Shown here piece by piece: positions 39,416 through 49,250 of a stretch of DNA of 64,000 bases. This DNA is from Arthrobacter sp. KBS0702 (GTDB lineage: Bacteria > Actinomycetota > Actinomycetes > Actinomycetales > Micrococcaceae): contig NZ_CP042172.1 in the NCBI RefSeq assembly GCF_005937985.2, positions 558,001 through 622,000 on the forward strand, read 5' to 3'. The position numbers were made by a program, and so were the translations under genes. Position 1 is the stretch's first letter, and each line of letters begins with the position of its first letter. Under the pieces are notes generated by a model. It saw nothing but the letters and a program-made list of their open reading frames with translations. It was not told the DNA's origin and ran no database searches.

Positions 39416-40408
39416 ATGGCCAACAACGGTCGCCGCTCGGTCAAAATGAAGAAGGGCCCCACCGTCGGGACCGGCGGCCACGGCCGCAAGGCCCTTGAGG
39501 GCAAGGGCCCCACTCCCAAGGCGGAAGACCGTCCGTACCACAAGGCCCACAAGAGCAAGCAGCTCGCGGAACGCTCGGCCGCCAAGCGCGGGACGGGTGC
39601 GCGCAGTGCCGGCGCCGGTGCCCGCTCGGGCCCCAAGGGCCGTGCCACCGAGGAGGTTGTCACCGGCCGCAACTCCGTGGTCGAGGCGCTCCGCGCCGGC
39701 ATCCCCGCCAAGGCCCTGCACGTCGCGATCCGGATCGAGATGGACGACCGCGTCAAGGAGTCGCTGAAGCTCGCGGCCGAACGCGGCATCCCGCTGCTCG
39801 AGACCGGCAAGCCCGAGCTGGACCGGATGACCGACGACGCCATCCACCAGGGCCTCGTGCTCCAGATCCCGCCGTACGAGTACCAGGACGCGTACGAACT
39901 GGCCGAGGAGACCATCGAGGGGTGGAAGAAGGGCCACATCGCCAACGCGCCGCTCTTCGTCGCCCTTGACGGCATCACCGACCCGCGCAACCTCGGCGCG
40001 ATCATCCGCTCGGTCTCCGCCTTCAGCGGCCACGGCGTCATCGTGCCGGAACGCCGCTCCGTCGGCGTCACCGCCTCGGCCTGGAAGACCAGCGCCGGCG
40101 CCGCCGTCCGCGTCCCCGTGGCCCGCGCCGCGAACCTGAACAGCACGCTCAAGGCTTTCAAGAACATGGGCATCTACGTGCTGGGCCTGGACGGCGACGG
40201 CGACGTCTCGCTGCCGGACCTCGCCTTGGCCACCGAACCGGTCTGCATCGTCGTTGGGTCCGAAGGCAAGGGCCTGAGCCGCCTGGTCCGCGAAAACTGC
40301 GACCAGATCGTCTCCATCCCGATCGATTCCGCGATGGAATCGCTCAACGCCTCGATGGCGGTCGGCATCTCCCTCTACGAGATCTCCCGCCAGCGCGCCA
40401 CCAAGTAA
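39416..40408 (+). CDS. rlmB: 23S rRNA (guanosine-2'-O)-methyltransferase RlmB-type (SpoU family)
   Basis: A 330-aa SpoU-family methyltransferase. The first 85 residues are a Lys/Gly-rich basic extension (NNGRRSVKMKKGP and on). A substrate-binding domain (about 90-150, TEEVVTGRNSVVEALRAGIPAKAL) precedes the knotted SPOUT domain with ALDGITDPRNLGAIIRS, EGKGLSRLVRENCDQIVSIPI and MESLNASMAVGISLYE, the three conserved motifs. I chose the ATG at 39416, 8 nt after AAGGG; a GTG at 39407 is a possible alternative. It should methylate G2251-like positions of 23S rRNA. It follows cysS as in M. tuberculosis. Confidence 0.92.
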   Translation: MANNGRRSVKMKKGPTVGTGGHGRKALEGKGPTPKAEDRPYHKAHKSKQLAERSAAKRGTGARSAGAGARSGPKGRATEEVVTGRNSVVEALRAGIPAKALHVAIRIEMDDRVKESLKLAAERGIPLLETGKPELDRMTDDAIHQGLVLQIPPYEYQDAYELAEETIEGWKKGHIANAPLFVALDGITDPRNLGAIIRSVSAFSGHGVIVPERRSVGVTASAWKTSAGAAVRVPVARAANLNSTLKAFKNMGIYVLGLDGDGDVSLPDLALATEPVCIVVGSEGKGLSRLVRENCDQIVSIPIDSAMESLNASMAVGISLYEISRQRATK

Positions 40409-40469
40409 GAGGCGCGGTGGGTGGTTTCCGCCGGCTCGGACGCTCCCTCACCTTTGACGGGTGCACGGC

Positions 40470-40502
40470 AAACGCTCCCTCGCCTTTGGTGAGGGAGCGT
40501 TT
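40470..40502. terminator. Bidirectional terminator between rlmB and the nitrilase gene
   Basis: AAACGCTCCCTC (40470-40481) pairs with GAGGGAGCGTTT (40491-40502), 9-nt loop, followed by CTT. A partly similar CGCTCCCTCACC copy lies just upstream at 40441-40452. Confidence 0.85.
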
Positions 40503-40535
40503 CTTGTCGTGCCGCCGGCGGTGCGGGAGGGTCGT

Positions 40536-41333
40536 CTAAAACTTGTGGCGGTTGGCGAGGACTGGGAGTTTGGTGCGGGCGTCGTCGACAACGGTGGGGT
40601 CCAGGTCGGCGAAGAGCAGTCCCGGGGCGCCGTCGAGCTCCTGGAGGACCTCACCAAAGGGGGAGACGACGGCGGAGTGCCCCACGCCGGTGGGCGCGGA
40701 TCCCTTGGTCGCGACACCAACGCTGGCAGGATCTCCCTGGCCGCACGCCAGCACAAAGGTGGTGGAGTCCGCCGCGCGGGCACGGGACAACAGCTTCCAC
40801 TGCTCGACCTTGCCCGGGCCGGCACCCCACGAGGCACAGACGATGTTGACCTGGGCGCCGCGCTCCGCGTTTTCGGTGAAAAGGTCCGGGAACCGGACGT
40901 CGTAGCAGGTGGCCAGGCCGAAGGTGACGCCGTCGACGTCGAACGTCACCGGCTGGGTGCCGGCGTCCACGGTGTCCGACTCGGCGAAGCCGAAGGCGTC
41001 GTAGAGGTGGATCTTGTCGTAGCTCGTGTGGACGCCGAGCCCGGTGACCAGAAGGGTATTGCGGACCTTTTGCCCGCCGCTCCCGGGGGTAAACATTCCC
41101 GCGACGATCACGATGCCTTCTTCCGCGGCGATGGCTCGGACCTGCGAGGCCCACGGGCCGTCAAGCGGTTCGGCGATGTCCAGCAGTGAGTTGCCGAACG
41201 CGCGCATGGTCGCCTCGGGGAAGACGATCAGCTGCGCGCCGCCTTCTTTGGCCTCCCGGGCGGAATTCCGCACCAGATCCAGATTCCGGTCGAGCTCGCG
41301 GCCGGTGATGATTTGAGCAATAGCAACCCGCAC
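40536..41333 (-). CDS. Carbon-nitrogen hydrolase (nitrilase superfamily)
   Basis: A 265-aa amidase-type enzyme with the full catalytic triad: Glu40 (VFPEATM), Lys107 (YDKIHLYD) and Cys143 (ATCYDVRFPDL). The order and spacing match the stand-alone Nit/omega-amidase class, which repairs deaminated glutathione or similar metabolites. I chose GTG at 41333 because GGAGG lies 5 nt upstream; the longer frame to 41426 reads as non-conserved sequence. It is divergent from glgX and convergent with rlmB, so context gives no substrate. Confidence 0.9.
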   Translation of the reverse strand: MRVAIAQIITGRELDRNLDLVRNSAREAKEGGAQLIVFPEATMRAFGNSLLDIAEPLDGPWASQVRAIAAEEGIVIVAGMFTPGSGGQKVRNTLLVTGLGVHTSYDKIHLYDAFGFAESDTVDAGTQPVTFDVDGVTFGLATCYDVRFPDLFTENAERGAQVNIVCASWGAGPGKVEQWKLLSRARAADSTTFVLACGQGDPASVGVATKGSAPTGVGHSAVVSPFGEVLQELDGAPGLLFADLDPTVVDDARTKLPVLANRHKF

Positions 41334-41446
41334 ATTTACCTCCAATTCAGCGCTTAGTCCAAGTATGCGCGGCCGGTCCGCGCACAGCGCGCGCCGTGCG
41401 CCATCGAAACGACGCCCATTTGTCATCCCCGGCTAAGCTTTAAGCG

Positions 41447-43555
41447 ATGGTCAAGTCCTTAGTAGAGCCAGCTACCACCGTAGACGCCTCGCGGCCGTTT
41501 CCGCTCGGCGTCAGCGTCCCCCGCACGGGTTCCCCGGCGACGGACGATCCTCGGGGTGCCTTCGCCAATGTGGCTGTCTACGCCCCCGGGGTCGCCACCC
41601 TGGACATCGCCTACCAGGCCCCCGGCGGCAGCTGGCAGCTCAAGACCCTGCCGAACGTCACGGACGGGGTGCACCATGGCATCGTCGAAGGGCTGCCGGT
41701 CGGATCGCGCTACGGGCTGCGCGCCTCGCCGGAGGATGCCCTTCCCCTCCCCGTGCCGGCCATGGACTTCGACGACGACGGCGAGCAGCCGCTGCTGCTC
41801 GATCCGTACGGCCGCGGCGTGGACGAACGCGACGGCTTCATCACCAACGTCCGGATGGCCGGCGACTTCGACTGGGGCGTCGACTCCGGGCCGCGTACGC
41901 CGTGGCGGAACACCATCATCTACGAGGCCCATGTCCGCGGCCAGACGATGCTGCACCCGGACATCCCCGAGCATCTCCAGGGCACTTACGCCGGGATGGC
42001 CCACCCGGCCACGGTCGAGCACCTCATCTCGCTCGGCGTCACAGCCATCCAGCTCCTGCCGGTGCACTTCCACATGGACGAGCTGCACCTGCAGGACCTG
42101 GGACTGACCAACTACTGGGGCTACAACACGGCCGCGTTCTTCGCACCGCACCCCGGCTACGCCACCCAGGCGGCCCAGGACGCCGGCCCGCAGGCCGTGC
42201 AGGACGAGTTCAAAGGCATGGTCAAGCTCCTGCACGCAGCCGGGCTCGAAGTCATCCTCGACGTCGTCTACAACCACACTGCCGAGGGCGGCGCGGACTG
42301 GCCCACCCTGAGCTTCCGCGGCCTCGGCGAGCTGGAGTACTACCGTCACGACGGCCACGGTAAGTATGTGGACACTACCGGCTGCGGCAACTCCCTGAAC
42401 TTCGGCGAGCCCCGGGTAGTCCAGCTGGTGCTGGATTCGCTGCGCTACTGGGTGAACGAGTTCCACATTGACGGGTTCCGTTTCGACCTGGCCGTCACGC
42501 TGTGCCGCAATGCCGCCAACGAGTTCGACCCGAGGCACCCCTTCCTGGTCGCCATCGCCGCAGACCCGGTGCTGTCCGAGACGAAGCTCATCGCCGAACC
42601 CTGGGACGTCGGCTACGGCGGCTGGCAGACGGGCCGCTTCCCCACCGGCTGGGTGGACTGGAACGACCATTTCCGCGACGCAGTCCGCACGTTCTGGCTG
42701 GCAGACCGGGCCGCGATCGACGCCGGCGGCCAAGGCGGTTCGGTGGCGCGGCTGGCGGACGCCTTGTCCGGGTCCGCGGGCCTGTTCGCGGCCTCGGGAC
42801 GGAGCCGGCTGGCCTCCGTCAACCTCATCACCGCCCACGACGGCTTCACCCTGGCCGACCTGGTCTCCTACGACCGCAAGCACAACGAGGCGAACGGCGA
42901 ACAGAACCGCGACGGCCACGGAGACAACCGCAGCTACAACCACGGTTTTGAAGGGCGCACTGAAGACGAGGAAGTCCTCGCCCGGCGCGCGCAGACCAGC
43001 CGGAACCTGATGGCCTCGCTGATGATCTCCCAGGGCGTCCCGATGATCACCGCCGGCGACGAAATCGGCCGTAGCCAGCAGGGGAACAACAACGCCTACT
43101 GCCAGGACAACCCGATCACCTGGATCGACTGGACCAGCACGCCAGAATCACACTCCATGCTGCGCAGCACCAAGCGCGTGATCCGGCTGCGCAAGGAGTT
43201 CCTCGCCGGTCAGCCGCACGACTATCCGGCCCGGGACCAGCAGTCCTACTTCCACTGGTTCGACGTCCATGGCGAGCCGATGTCCGGCGACCGTTGGCAG
43301 GACCCCGGCCACCGCGTGGTCCAGCTCCTGCTGGGATCCGACGACGGCCGCGTGGACGGCCTGGTGGTGGTCAACGGCGGCGCCGAGGACGTCAAGGTCA
43401 CGCTGCCGGTCATCCCCAGCGACGACGGCGGCGGCCGGCTCTATGAGCTGCGACTGACCACCTCGGAACTGCACGACCGCCGCCAGGGAGTCCGCATTTC
43501 CTCGGGCGAACGGGACGTGGTCCAGGCCAACAGCATCAGCATCTACCGTGTCTAG
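41447..43555 (+). CDS. glgX: Glycogen debranching enzyme GlgX
   Basis: A 702-aa GH13 isoamylase-type debranching enzyme. An N-terminal CBM48-like domain (PFPLGVSVPRTG through about residue 120) precedes the catalytic barrel. DVVYNHTAEGG is region I, the nucleophile is Asp347 (GFRFDLAVTL), the acid/base Glu384 (LIAEPWD), and AHDGFTLADLVSYDRKHNEANGE is the GlgX signature. It removes alpha-1,6 branches left by glycogen phosphorylase. TAAGCT (41434-41439) lies 7 nt before the ATG. It opens the glucan locus together with glgP and the glgE operon. Confidence 0.93.
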   Translation: MVKSLVEPATTVDASRPFPLGVSVPRTGSPATDDPRGAFANVAVYAPGVATLDIAYQAPGGSWQLKTLPNVTDGVHHGIVEGLPVGSRYGLRASPEDALPLPVPAMDFDDDGEQPLLLDPYGRGVDERDGFITNVRMAGDFDWGVDSGPRTPWRNTIIYEAHVRGQTMLHPDIPEHLQGTYAGMAHPATVEHLISLGVTAIQLLPVHFHMDELHLQDLGLTNYWGYNTAAFFAPHPGYATQAAQDAGPQAVQDEFKGMVKLLHAAGLEVILDVVYNHTAEGGADWPTLSFRGLGELEYYRHDGHGKYVDTTGCGNSLNFGEPRVVQLVLDSLRYWVNEFHIDGFRFDLAVTLCRNAANEFDPRHPFLVAIAADPVLSETKLIAEPWDVGYGGWQTGRFPTGWVDWNDHFRDAVRTFWLADRAAIDAGGQGGSVARLADALSGSAGLFAASGRSRLASVNLITAHDGFTLADLVSYDRKHNEANGEQNRDGHGDNRSYNHGFEGRTEDEEVLARRAQTSRNLMASLMISQGVPMITAGDEIGRSQQGNNNAYCQDNPITWIDWTSTPESHSMLRSTKRVIRLRKEFLAGQPHDYPARDQQSYFHWFDVHGEPMSGDRWQDPGHRVVQLLLGSDDGRVDGLVVVNGGAEDVKVTLPVIPSDDGGGRLYELRLTTSELHDRRQGVRISSGERDVVQANSISIYRV

Positions 43556-43591
43556 CAGCCTGTCCCATCCCCCGTCACCGAGGAGCCCCCA

Positions 43592-44053
43592 GTGAGGGTA
43601 CGGCGGCTCGCCGCCCTCCTCGCCGTATTGCTGGGGCTGGTGGTGCTGGCCTTCGTGCTGGGCGGCCTTCCGCAGACCGGGAGCGTTCCGACGGACGCCG
43701 GCCCGGCCGCACCCTCCCAAAGTACCTCTGCGTCCCGGACCCCGACGGCCGGCGTCGCCAATCCCTCGGGGCTGCCGGTGATCAAGGCTTCGGAGCTGCC
43801 GCCCGAGGCCCGGCAGACCCTCGATCTGATCACCAGGGGCGGCCCGTACCCGTATTCCCGGGATAATGTCCCGTTCGGGAATTTCGAACGGATCCTCCCG
43901 CGCAAAGCCTCCGGTTATTACCGGGAATTCACTGTGCGCACCCCGGGGGAGTCGGACCGGGGCGCCCGCCGGATCGTGGCCGGGGAAGCCGGCGAAAAAT
44001 ACTACACCGCCGATCATTACGAATCGTTCAAATTCATCGCCGAAGGCAAGTAG
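43592..44053 (+). CDS. Secreted guanyl-specific ribonuclease (RNase Sa/barnase family)
   Basis: A 153-aa protein. An N-terminal hydrophobic segment (about residues 5-26) and a Ser/Thr/Pro linker precede a domain that aligns closely with RNase Sa of Streptomyces: SELPPEARQTLDLITRGGPYPY, then GYYREFTVRTPG, DRGARRIVAGEAGEKYYTADHY. Catalytic residues are all present: Glu112, Arg123, Arg127 and His142. Unlike RNase Sa it has no Cys, so the stabilising disulfide is missing. The start is GTG with GAGGAG upstream. The barstar-type inhibitor gene follows 6 bp downstream, protecting the producer. Confidence 0.9.
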   Translation: MRVRRLAALLAVLLGLVVLAFVLGGLPQTGSVPTDAGPAAPSQSTSASRTPTAGVANPSGLPVIKASELPPEARQTLDLITRGGPYPYSRDNVPFGNFERILPRKASGYYREFTVRTPGESDRGARRIVAGEAGEKYYTADHYESFKFIAEGK

Positions 44054-44059
44054 GGGACC

Positions 44060-44416
44060 ATGAAGATTTTTTCCGCCGATACCTGGACCCTCGAGGAATT
44101 GCGGGCGCAGGTCCACGACGCCGGCCGCAGGGCCCTCGTGATCCCCGCCGCGGACTCCAAGAAAGCCGTTCTGGAGACCTTCGGCGAGGCCCTGGACTTC
44201 CCCGAGCACTACGGCGTGAACCTCGACGCCCTCAACGACTCGTTGCACGACTTCGCCGACGCCGTGGCCGAGGACGGCCAGCGGCCGGTCACCGTCATCT
44301 GGCAGGTTCCCGCCGTCTTCCGCGGCGACCGATCCTTCGGCATCGTCTGCGAAATCCTCCAGGACGCCGAACGTTACGCCGGCAAGGACCTCGCCGTCAT
44401 AGCGGTCTGCCTCTAG
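44060..44416 (+). CDS. Barstar family ribonuclease inhibitor
   Basis: A 118-aa cytoplasmic inhibitor. LDFPEHYGVNLDALNDSLHDF matches the barstar segment that plugs the ribonuclease active site, with Asp56 and Asp60 at the positions of barstar Asp35 and Asp39. It lies 6 bp after the ribonuclease gene, the usual order for the pair. Its stop codon overlaps the stop of the convergent glgP gene in a shared CTAG (44413-44416). Confidence 0.92.
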   Translation: MKIFSADTWTLEELRAQVHDAGRRALVIPAADSKKAVLETFGEALDFPEHYGVNLDALNDSLHDFADAVAEDGQRPVTVIWQVPAVFRGDRSFGIVCEILQDAERYAGKDLAVIAVCL

Positions 44417-47031
44417 GCGTTGACGATCAGGCCCAGTTCCGCCTTGGACGCGAGCCCCTCGTGCTTCGGCAGCACCCGGACGGTGTAGCCGAACGAACCG
44501 GAACGGTCGATCACGAGGGTGCCGCTGAACAGGTACCGTCCCTTGCCGAGGTCCTCGACGGACTTCAGCTCCGCCACGGTCACGTCCGCGAGTTCGTCGC
44601 TGTCCTCGGCGCGGCCGTAGGCCACCTCGACCGACACGTCCTGCGGCGGCAGCGAATGGAGCGCCACGTAGGCATTCACTTGCAGGTCGTCGCCGATCTG
44701 TGGGTCCTCGGACACCCCCACCGAATCCACGTGTTCCACCTGGATCTGGGGCCACGCGGCACGGATCCGCGAGCACCAGGCGGCGAGGGCCTTTGCCTCG
44801 GCAAAGTTGTCCGCCGAGGCATGCCGCCCGGAGATCGCGGCGGGCCGGTAGAGGACGTTGACATAGTCCTGGAGCATCCGGTCCGCGGACACGGCCGGGC
44901 CCAGGTGCGCCATCGTGTGCTTGATCATCGAGACCCAGTGCGTGGGGACCTTCTGCGGCCCGGACTGCGAGGGGCCCGCTGCGCCCGCGCCGTCGGAGAC
45001 CGTGAGGCCGTAGAACTTCGGCGCCACCTGGGTTTCCAGCAGTTCGTACAGCGCCGCCGCCTCGATGTCGTCGCGCTCCTCGGGGGACGCGTCGTTGTTG
45101 GCCGTCGGGATGGCCCAGCCGTTCTCGCCGTCGTACATCTCGTCCCACCAGCCGTCCAGCACGGAGAGGTTGAGCGAGCCATTGAGGGCGGCCTTCATTC
45201 CCGAGGTGCCGCACGCCTCCAGCGGGCGGAGCGGGTTGTTGAGCCAGACATCGCAGCCCGGGAACAGGGTCCGGGCCATGGCGATGTCGTAGTTGGGCAG
45301 GAAGGCAATCCGGTGCCTGACCTCGGGGTCGTCGGTGAAGCGGACCAGGTCCTGGATCATCTTCTTGCCGGCGTCGTCGGCCGGGTGGGACTTGCCCGCG
45401 ATCACCAGCTGGATCGGGTGGGTCTTGTGCAGCAGCAGGGCCTTGAGCCGCTCCGGGTCGCGCAGCATGAGCGTCAGGCGCTTGTAGGTGGGCACGCGGC
45501 GGGCGAAGCCGATGGTCAGGATGTCCGGGTCCAGCACCGAGTCGGTCCAGGACAACTCGGCGTCGGCCGCCCCGCGCTTCTTCCAGGCGGCCCGGAGACG
45601 GCGGCGGACGTCCTCGACCAAGGAGACCCGCATTTCGCGCCGCAGCGCCCACAGCGCCTCGTCGCTGACGTTGTAGGCCAGGTCCCAGCGGCCCTGGGTC
45701 TCGGCGTCGGAGCCGAACTGCTCGCGCGCCAGCTGCGAGACCCGGGGGTCCACCCAGGTGGGCACGTGGACGCCGTTGGTGACCGAGGTGATGGGGACCT
45801 CCGAGTGGTCGAAGCCCGGCCAGAGCGCGGAGAACATGCCGCGGGAGACGACGCCGTGCAGCTTCGCGACGCCATTGGCGCGCTGGGCCAGCCGCAGCCC
45901 CATCACGGCCATGTTGAAGACAAACGGGTTGCCGTCGGCGAAGTCCTCCCGGCCCAGGTCGAGGATCTTCGCGATGGGGACGTCCGGGGCCAGCCCGGCG
46001 GTAAAGAAGTGCTCGATCTGCGAGGTCTCAAAGCGGTCGATGCCGGCCGGAACCGGGGTGTGGGTGGTGAACACGGTGGAGGCGCGGCCCGCAGTCAGGG
46101 CTTCGTCCCAGCTCAGCGGGTTGTCCCCGGACATCAGCTCCTGGATGCGCTCGATGCCAAGGAAGCCGGCGTGGCCCTCGTTTGTGTGGAACACCTCCGG
46201 CGCAGGGGCGCCCGTCAGCCGCTGGTAGGCCCGCAGCGCCTTGACCCCGCCCATGCCCAGCAGGAGCTCCTGCTGGAGCCGGTGGTCGCCGCCGCCGCCG
46301 TAGAGACGGTCGGTGATGCCGCGCGCCGCGTCGTCGTTGCCGGCCACATTGGAATCCAGCAGCAGCAGCGGGACGCGCCCGACGTCGGCCCGCCACACGT
46401 GTGCCAGCAGCCGGCGTCCGTGGGGGAGCGGGAGCGAAATCTGGATGGGCCGGCCGTTGCCGTCCGGGGAGGCCTCGCGGAGCAGGGTCAGCGGCAGGCC
46501 GTCCGGGTCGAGGACCGGGTAGGTCTCCTGCTGCCAGGCGTCGCGGGACAGCGACTGCTTGAAGTAGCCGGCCTGGTAGAGCAGCCCGACGCCGATCAGC
46601 GGGACGCCGAGGTCCGATGCCGCTTTCAGGTGGTCGCCGGCCAGGATGCCGAGGCCACCGGAGTACTGCGGCAGGACTTCGGTGATTCCGAACTCGGGGG
46701 AGAAGTACGCAATGCAGCGGGGCGCGTCCTCGCCCAGGCTCTGGTACCAGCGGGGCTGTTCCAGGTAATGGTCCAGGTCCGCGGCGGCCGCATGGACGCG
46801 GCGGACCACCTCCTGGTCCGCGGCGAGGCGCTGCAGTTCCTCCCGGCTGACCAAGCCCAGGAAGGTCACCGGATCGTGCGCGCTCTCGGCCCAGATCGCC
46901 GGGTTCAGCTGCTCGAAGAGCTCCCTGGTGGGCAAGTGCCACGACCAGCGAAGGTTGGTGGCGAGCCGCGCCAAAGGCCGGATCGATTCAGGAAGAACAG
47001 TTCGGACGGTAAATCTGCGGATAGCCTTCAC
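44413..47031 (-). CDS. glgP: Alpha-glucan phosphorylase
   Basis: An 872-aa phosphorylase of the short actinobacterial/archaeal type, releasing glucose-1-phosphate from alpha-1,4-glucan. Landmarks are YFSPEFGITEVLPQYSGGLGILAGDHLKAASDLGVPLIGVGLLY, VFHTNEGHAGFLGIERI, VTNGVHVPTW and the PLP-binding region EACGTSGMKAALNG. I chose the GTG at 47031: the core begins there (AIRRFTVRTVLPESI), and TAGTGT lies exactly 7 nt upstream on the minus strand (47039-47044). The open frame continues to 47553 but overlaps glgE. The gene is divergent from glgE across 141 bp. Confidence 0.92.
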   Translation of the reverse strand: MKAIRRFTVRTVLPESIRPLARLATNLRWSWHLPTRELFEQLNPAIWAESAHDPVTFLGLVSREELQRLAADQEVVRRVHAAAADLDHYLEQPRWYQSLGEDAPRCIAYFSPEFGITEVLPQYSGGLGILAGDHLKAASDLGVPLIGVGLLYQAGYFKQSLSRDAWQQETYPVLDPDGLPLTLLREASPDGNGRPIQISLPLPHGRRLLAHVWRADVGRVPLLLLDSNVAGNDDAARGITDRLYGGGGDHRLQQELLLGMGGVKALRAYQRLTGAPAPEVFHTNEGHAGFLGIERIQELMSGDNPLSWDEALTAGRASTVFTTHTPVPAGIDRFETSQIEHFFTAGLAPDVPIAKILDLGREDFADGNPFVFNMAVMGLRLAQRANGVAKLHGVVSRGMFSALWPGFDHSEVPITSVTNGVHVPTWVDPRVSQLAREQFGSDAETQGRWDLAYNVSDEALWALRREMRVSLVEDVRRRLRAAWKKRGAADAELSWTDSVLDPDILTIGFARRVPTYKRLTLMLRDPERLKALLLHKTHPIQLVIAGKSHPADDAGKKMIQDLVRFTDDPEVRHRIAFLPNYDIAMARTLFPGCDVWLNNPLRPLEACGTSGMKAALNGSLNLSVLDGWWDEMYDGENGWAIPTANNDASPEERDDIEAAALYELLETQVAPKFYGLTVSDGAGAAGPSQSGPQKVPTHWVSMIKHTMAHLGPAVSADRMLQDYVNVLYRPAAISGRHASADNFAEAKALAAWCSRIRAAWPQIQVEHVDSVGVSEDPQIGDDLQVNAYVALHSLPPQDVSVEVAYGRAEDSDELADVTVAELKSVEDLGKGRYLFSGTLVIDRSGSFGYTVRVLPKHEGLASKAELGLIVNA

Positions 47032-47172
47032 CAGCGAAACACTAACGGACAACTTAGGGCCCCGGAACAGCTTTGGGTTTCTTTCCGGTAAATGTCGGAT
47101 TGCCTCCAGGATTCGCTGGGAAAAACTGAGCAGCCTTAGCATTCTGAGCGATTTGTAGATAACGTCGAGGCT

Positions 47173-49250
47173 GTGACGACTAACTCGCGAACCAGTGCCG
47201 TGTCCAAGCAAAAGCCGAAGGCCCTGATCACGGAGGGGCTGAAATTCGGCAGGTTTCCGATCACTGCCGTACAGCCTGCGGTCGAGGGCGGAAAGTTCCC
47301 CGCCAAGGCCGTCGTGGGCGAGAGCATCGTCGTCGGAGCCACCGCATTCCGGGAGGGCCACGACATGCTCGGCGTCAGCGCCGTGCTGCTTGACCCGCGC
47401 GGGAAGGAGCGGCAGCGAGTCCGGCTGGCGCCGCCGCGGGGGGACCGGGGCAAGGGCACCGACCGCTGGGAAGGCCTGCTCACGCCGTCGGGAACCGGCC
47501 AGTGGTCGTTCGTCATCGAGGCCTGGCACGACCGCTACGGCACCTGGCACCACAACGCCGAGGTCAAGGTCGAGGCGGGCATCGACGTCGACCTGATGCT
47601 GGCCGAGGGCGCCGCCCTGCTGACCGAGGCCTCCGAGGACGCCACCCGCCCCTCCGCGGACCGGCGCACGCTGCGGATCGCCGTCGTGGGCCTGTCCGAC
47701 GTCTCCAAGACCCCGGAAGAGCGCCTCGCCGCCGGCTTCAGCGCCGAGGTGGCCGCCGTCGTTGCACGCCAGCCGATCCGGGAACTGGTCACCGTTTCCG
47801 AGCCGTATCCGCTGCTGGTGGAGCGCGAACTGGCCGGCCGCGGCGCGTGGTACGAGTTCTTCCCCCGCTCCGAGGGCGCTGTCCGCAACCCCGAAACCGG
47901 CGAATGGACCTCCGGAACGTTCCGCACCGCCGCGCAGCGCTTAGACGCCGTGGCCGCGATGGGCTTCGACATCATCTACATGCCACCGATCCACCCGATC
48001 GGCACCCAGCACCGCAAGGGCCCGAACAACACCCTGCTGGCCGGCCCGCATGACCCGGGGTCGCCGTGGGCGATCGGGGCGAAGGAGGGCGGCCACGACG
48101 CCATCCACCCGGACCTTGGGACCTTCGAGGACTTTGACGCATTTGTAGCGCGCGCCGGCGAGCTGGGCCTGGAGGTGGCCCTGGACCTCGCGCTGCAGGC
48201 CGCCCCGGACCACCCCTGGGTGCAGAGCCACCCCGAGTGGTTCACCACCCGCGTGGACGGCAGCATAGCATACGCCGAAAACCCGCCGAAGAAGTACCAG
48301 GACATCTTCCCGCTCAACTTCGACAACGACCCCGCCGGCTTGTCCAACGAGATCCTGCGGATCGTTCTGTTGTGGGTCAGCCACGGCGTGAAGATCTTCC
48401 GCGTGGACAACCCGCATACCAAACCGGTGTGGTTCTGGGAATGGCTGATCGCCAAGGTCAACAAGAAGCACCCCGACGTCGTCTTCCTCGCCGAGGCATT
48501 CACCCGACCGGCCATGATGCACGCCCTGGGCCGCGCCGGCTTCCAGCAGTCCTACACCTATTTCACCTGGCGCAACACCAAGGAGGAGCTGGAGGAGTAC
48601 TTCCAGGAGGTCAGCCACGAATCCCCGGCGTACTTCCGGCCGAACTTCTTCGTCAACACCCCGGACATCCTCACCGAGTACCTGCAGTTCGGCGGACCGC
48701 CGGCGTTCAAGATCCGTGCCGCCCTGGCCGCCACGGCCAGCCCGATCTGGGGCGTCTATGCCGGCTACGAGCTTTACGAGCACGTCGCCCGGCCCGGGGC
48801 CGAGGAATACATCGATAACGAGAAGTTCGAGTACAAGGCCCGCGACTGGGACGCGGCCACGGAATCCGGCCGCACCCTGGCCCCGTACTTGACCCGGCTC
48901 AACGAGATCCGGCACTCCCACCCCGCCCTCGGCGACCTGCAGAACCTCACGGTGCACCAGAGCACGGACAACGCCACCGTGGTCTACTCAAAGCACAAGA
49001 CCCTCCCGGACGGCGGCAAGGACACGTTGATCGTCGTGGTCAACGTGGATCCGCATGGCATCCGGGAGAGCACGGTGACGCTGGACCTGGCGGCACTGGA
49101 GCTAGACCCGGAGGACCTGACGCACAACGGCCGCTTCGTCGTCGATGACCTGCTGACCGGCGAAAGCTGGGAATGGGGCGAGTACAACTACGTACGCCTT
49201 GACGCACACGTCGAACCCGCCCACATCCTGAGCATCCGGAGGCAGCGCCC

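Noticed and set aside
43592..44416. A contact-dependent or polymorphic toxin system
   Set aside because: The ribonuclease is a short, independently exported enzyme without secretion-module or pre-toxin domains. It is better called a classical RNase/inhibitor pair.
44461..47091. An 876-codon plus-strand frame opposite glgP
   Set aside because: It is a codon-position shadow of glgP; no conserved segment is visible.
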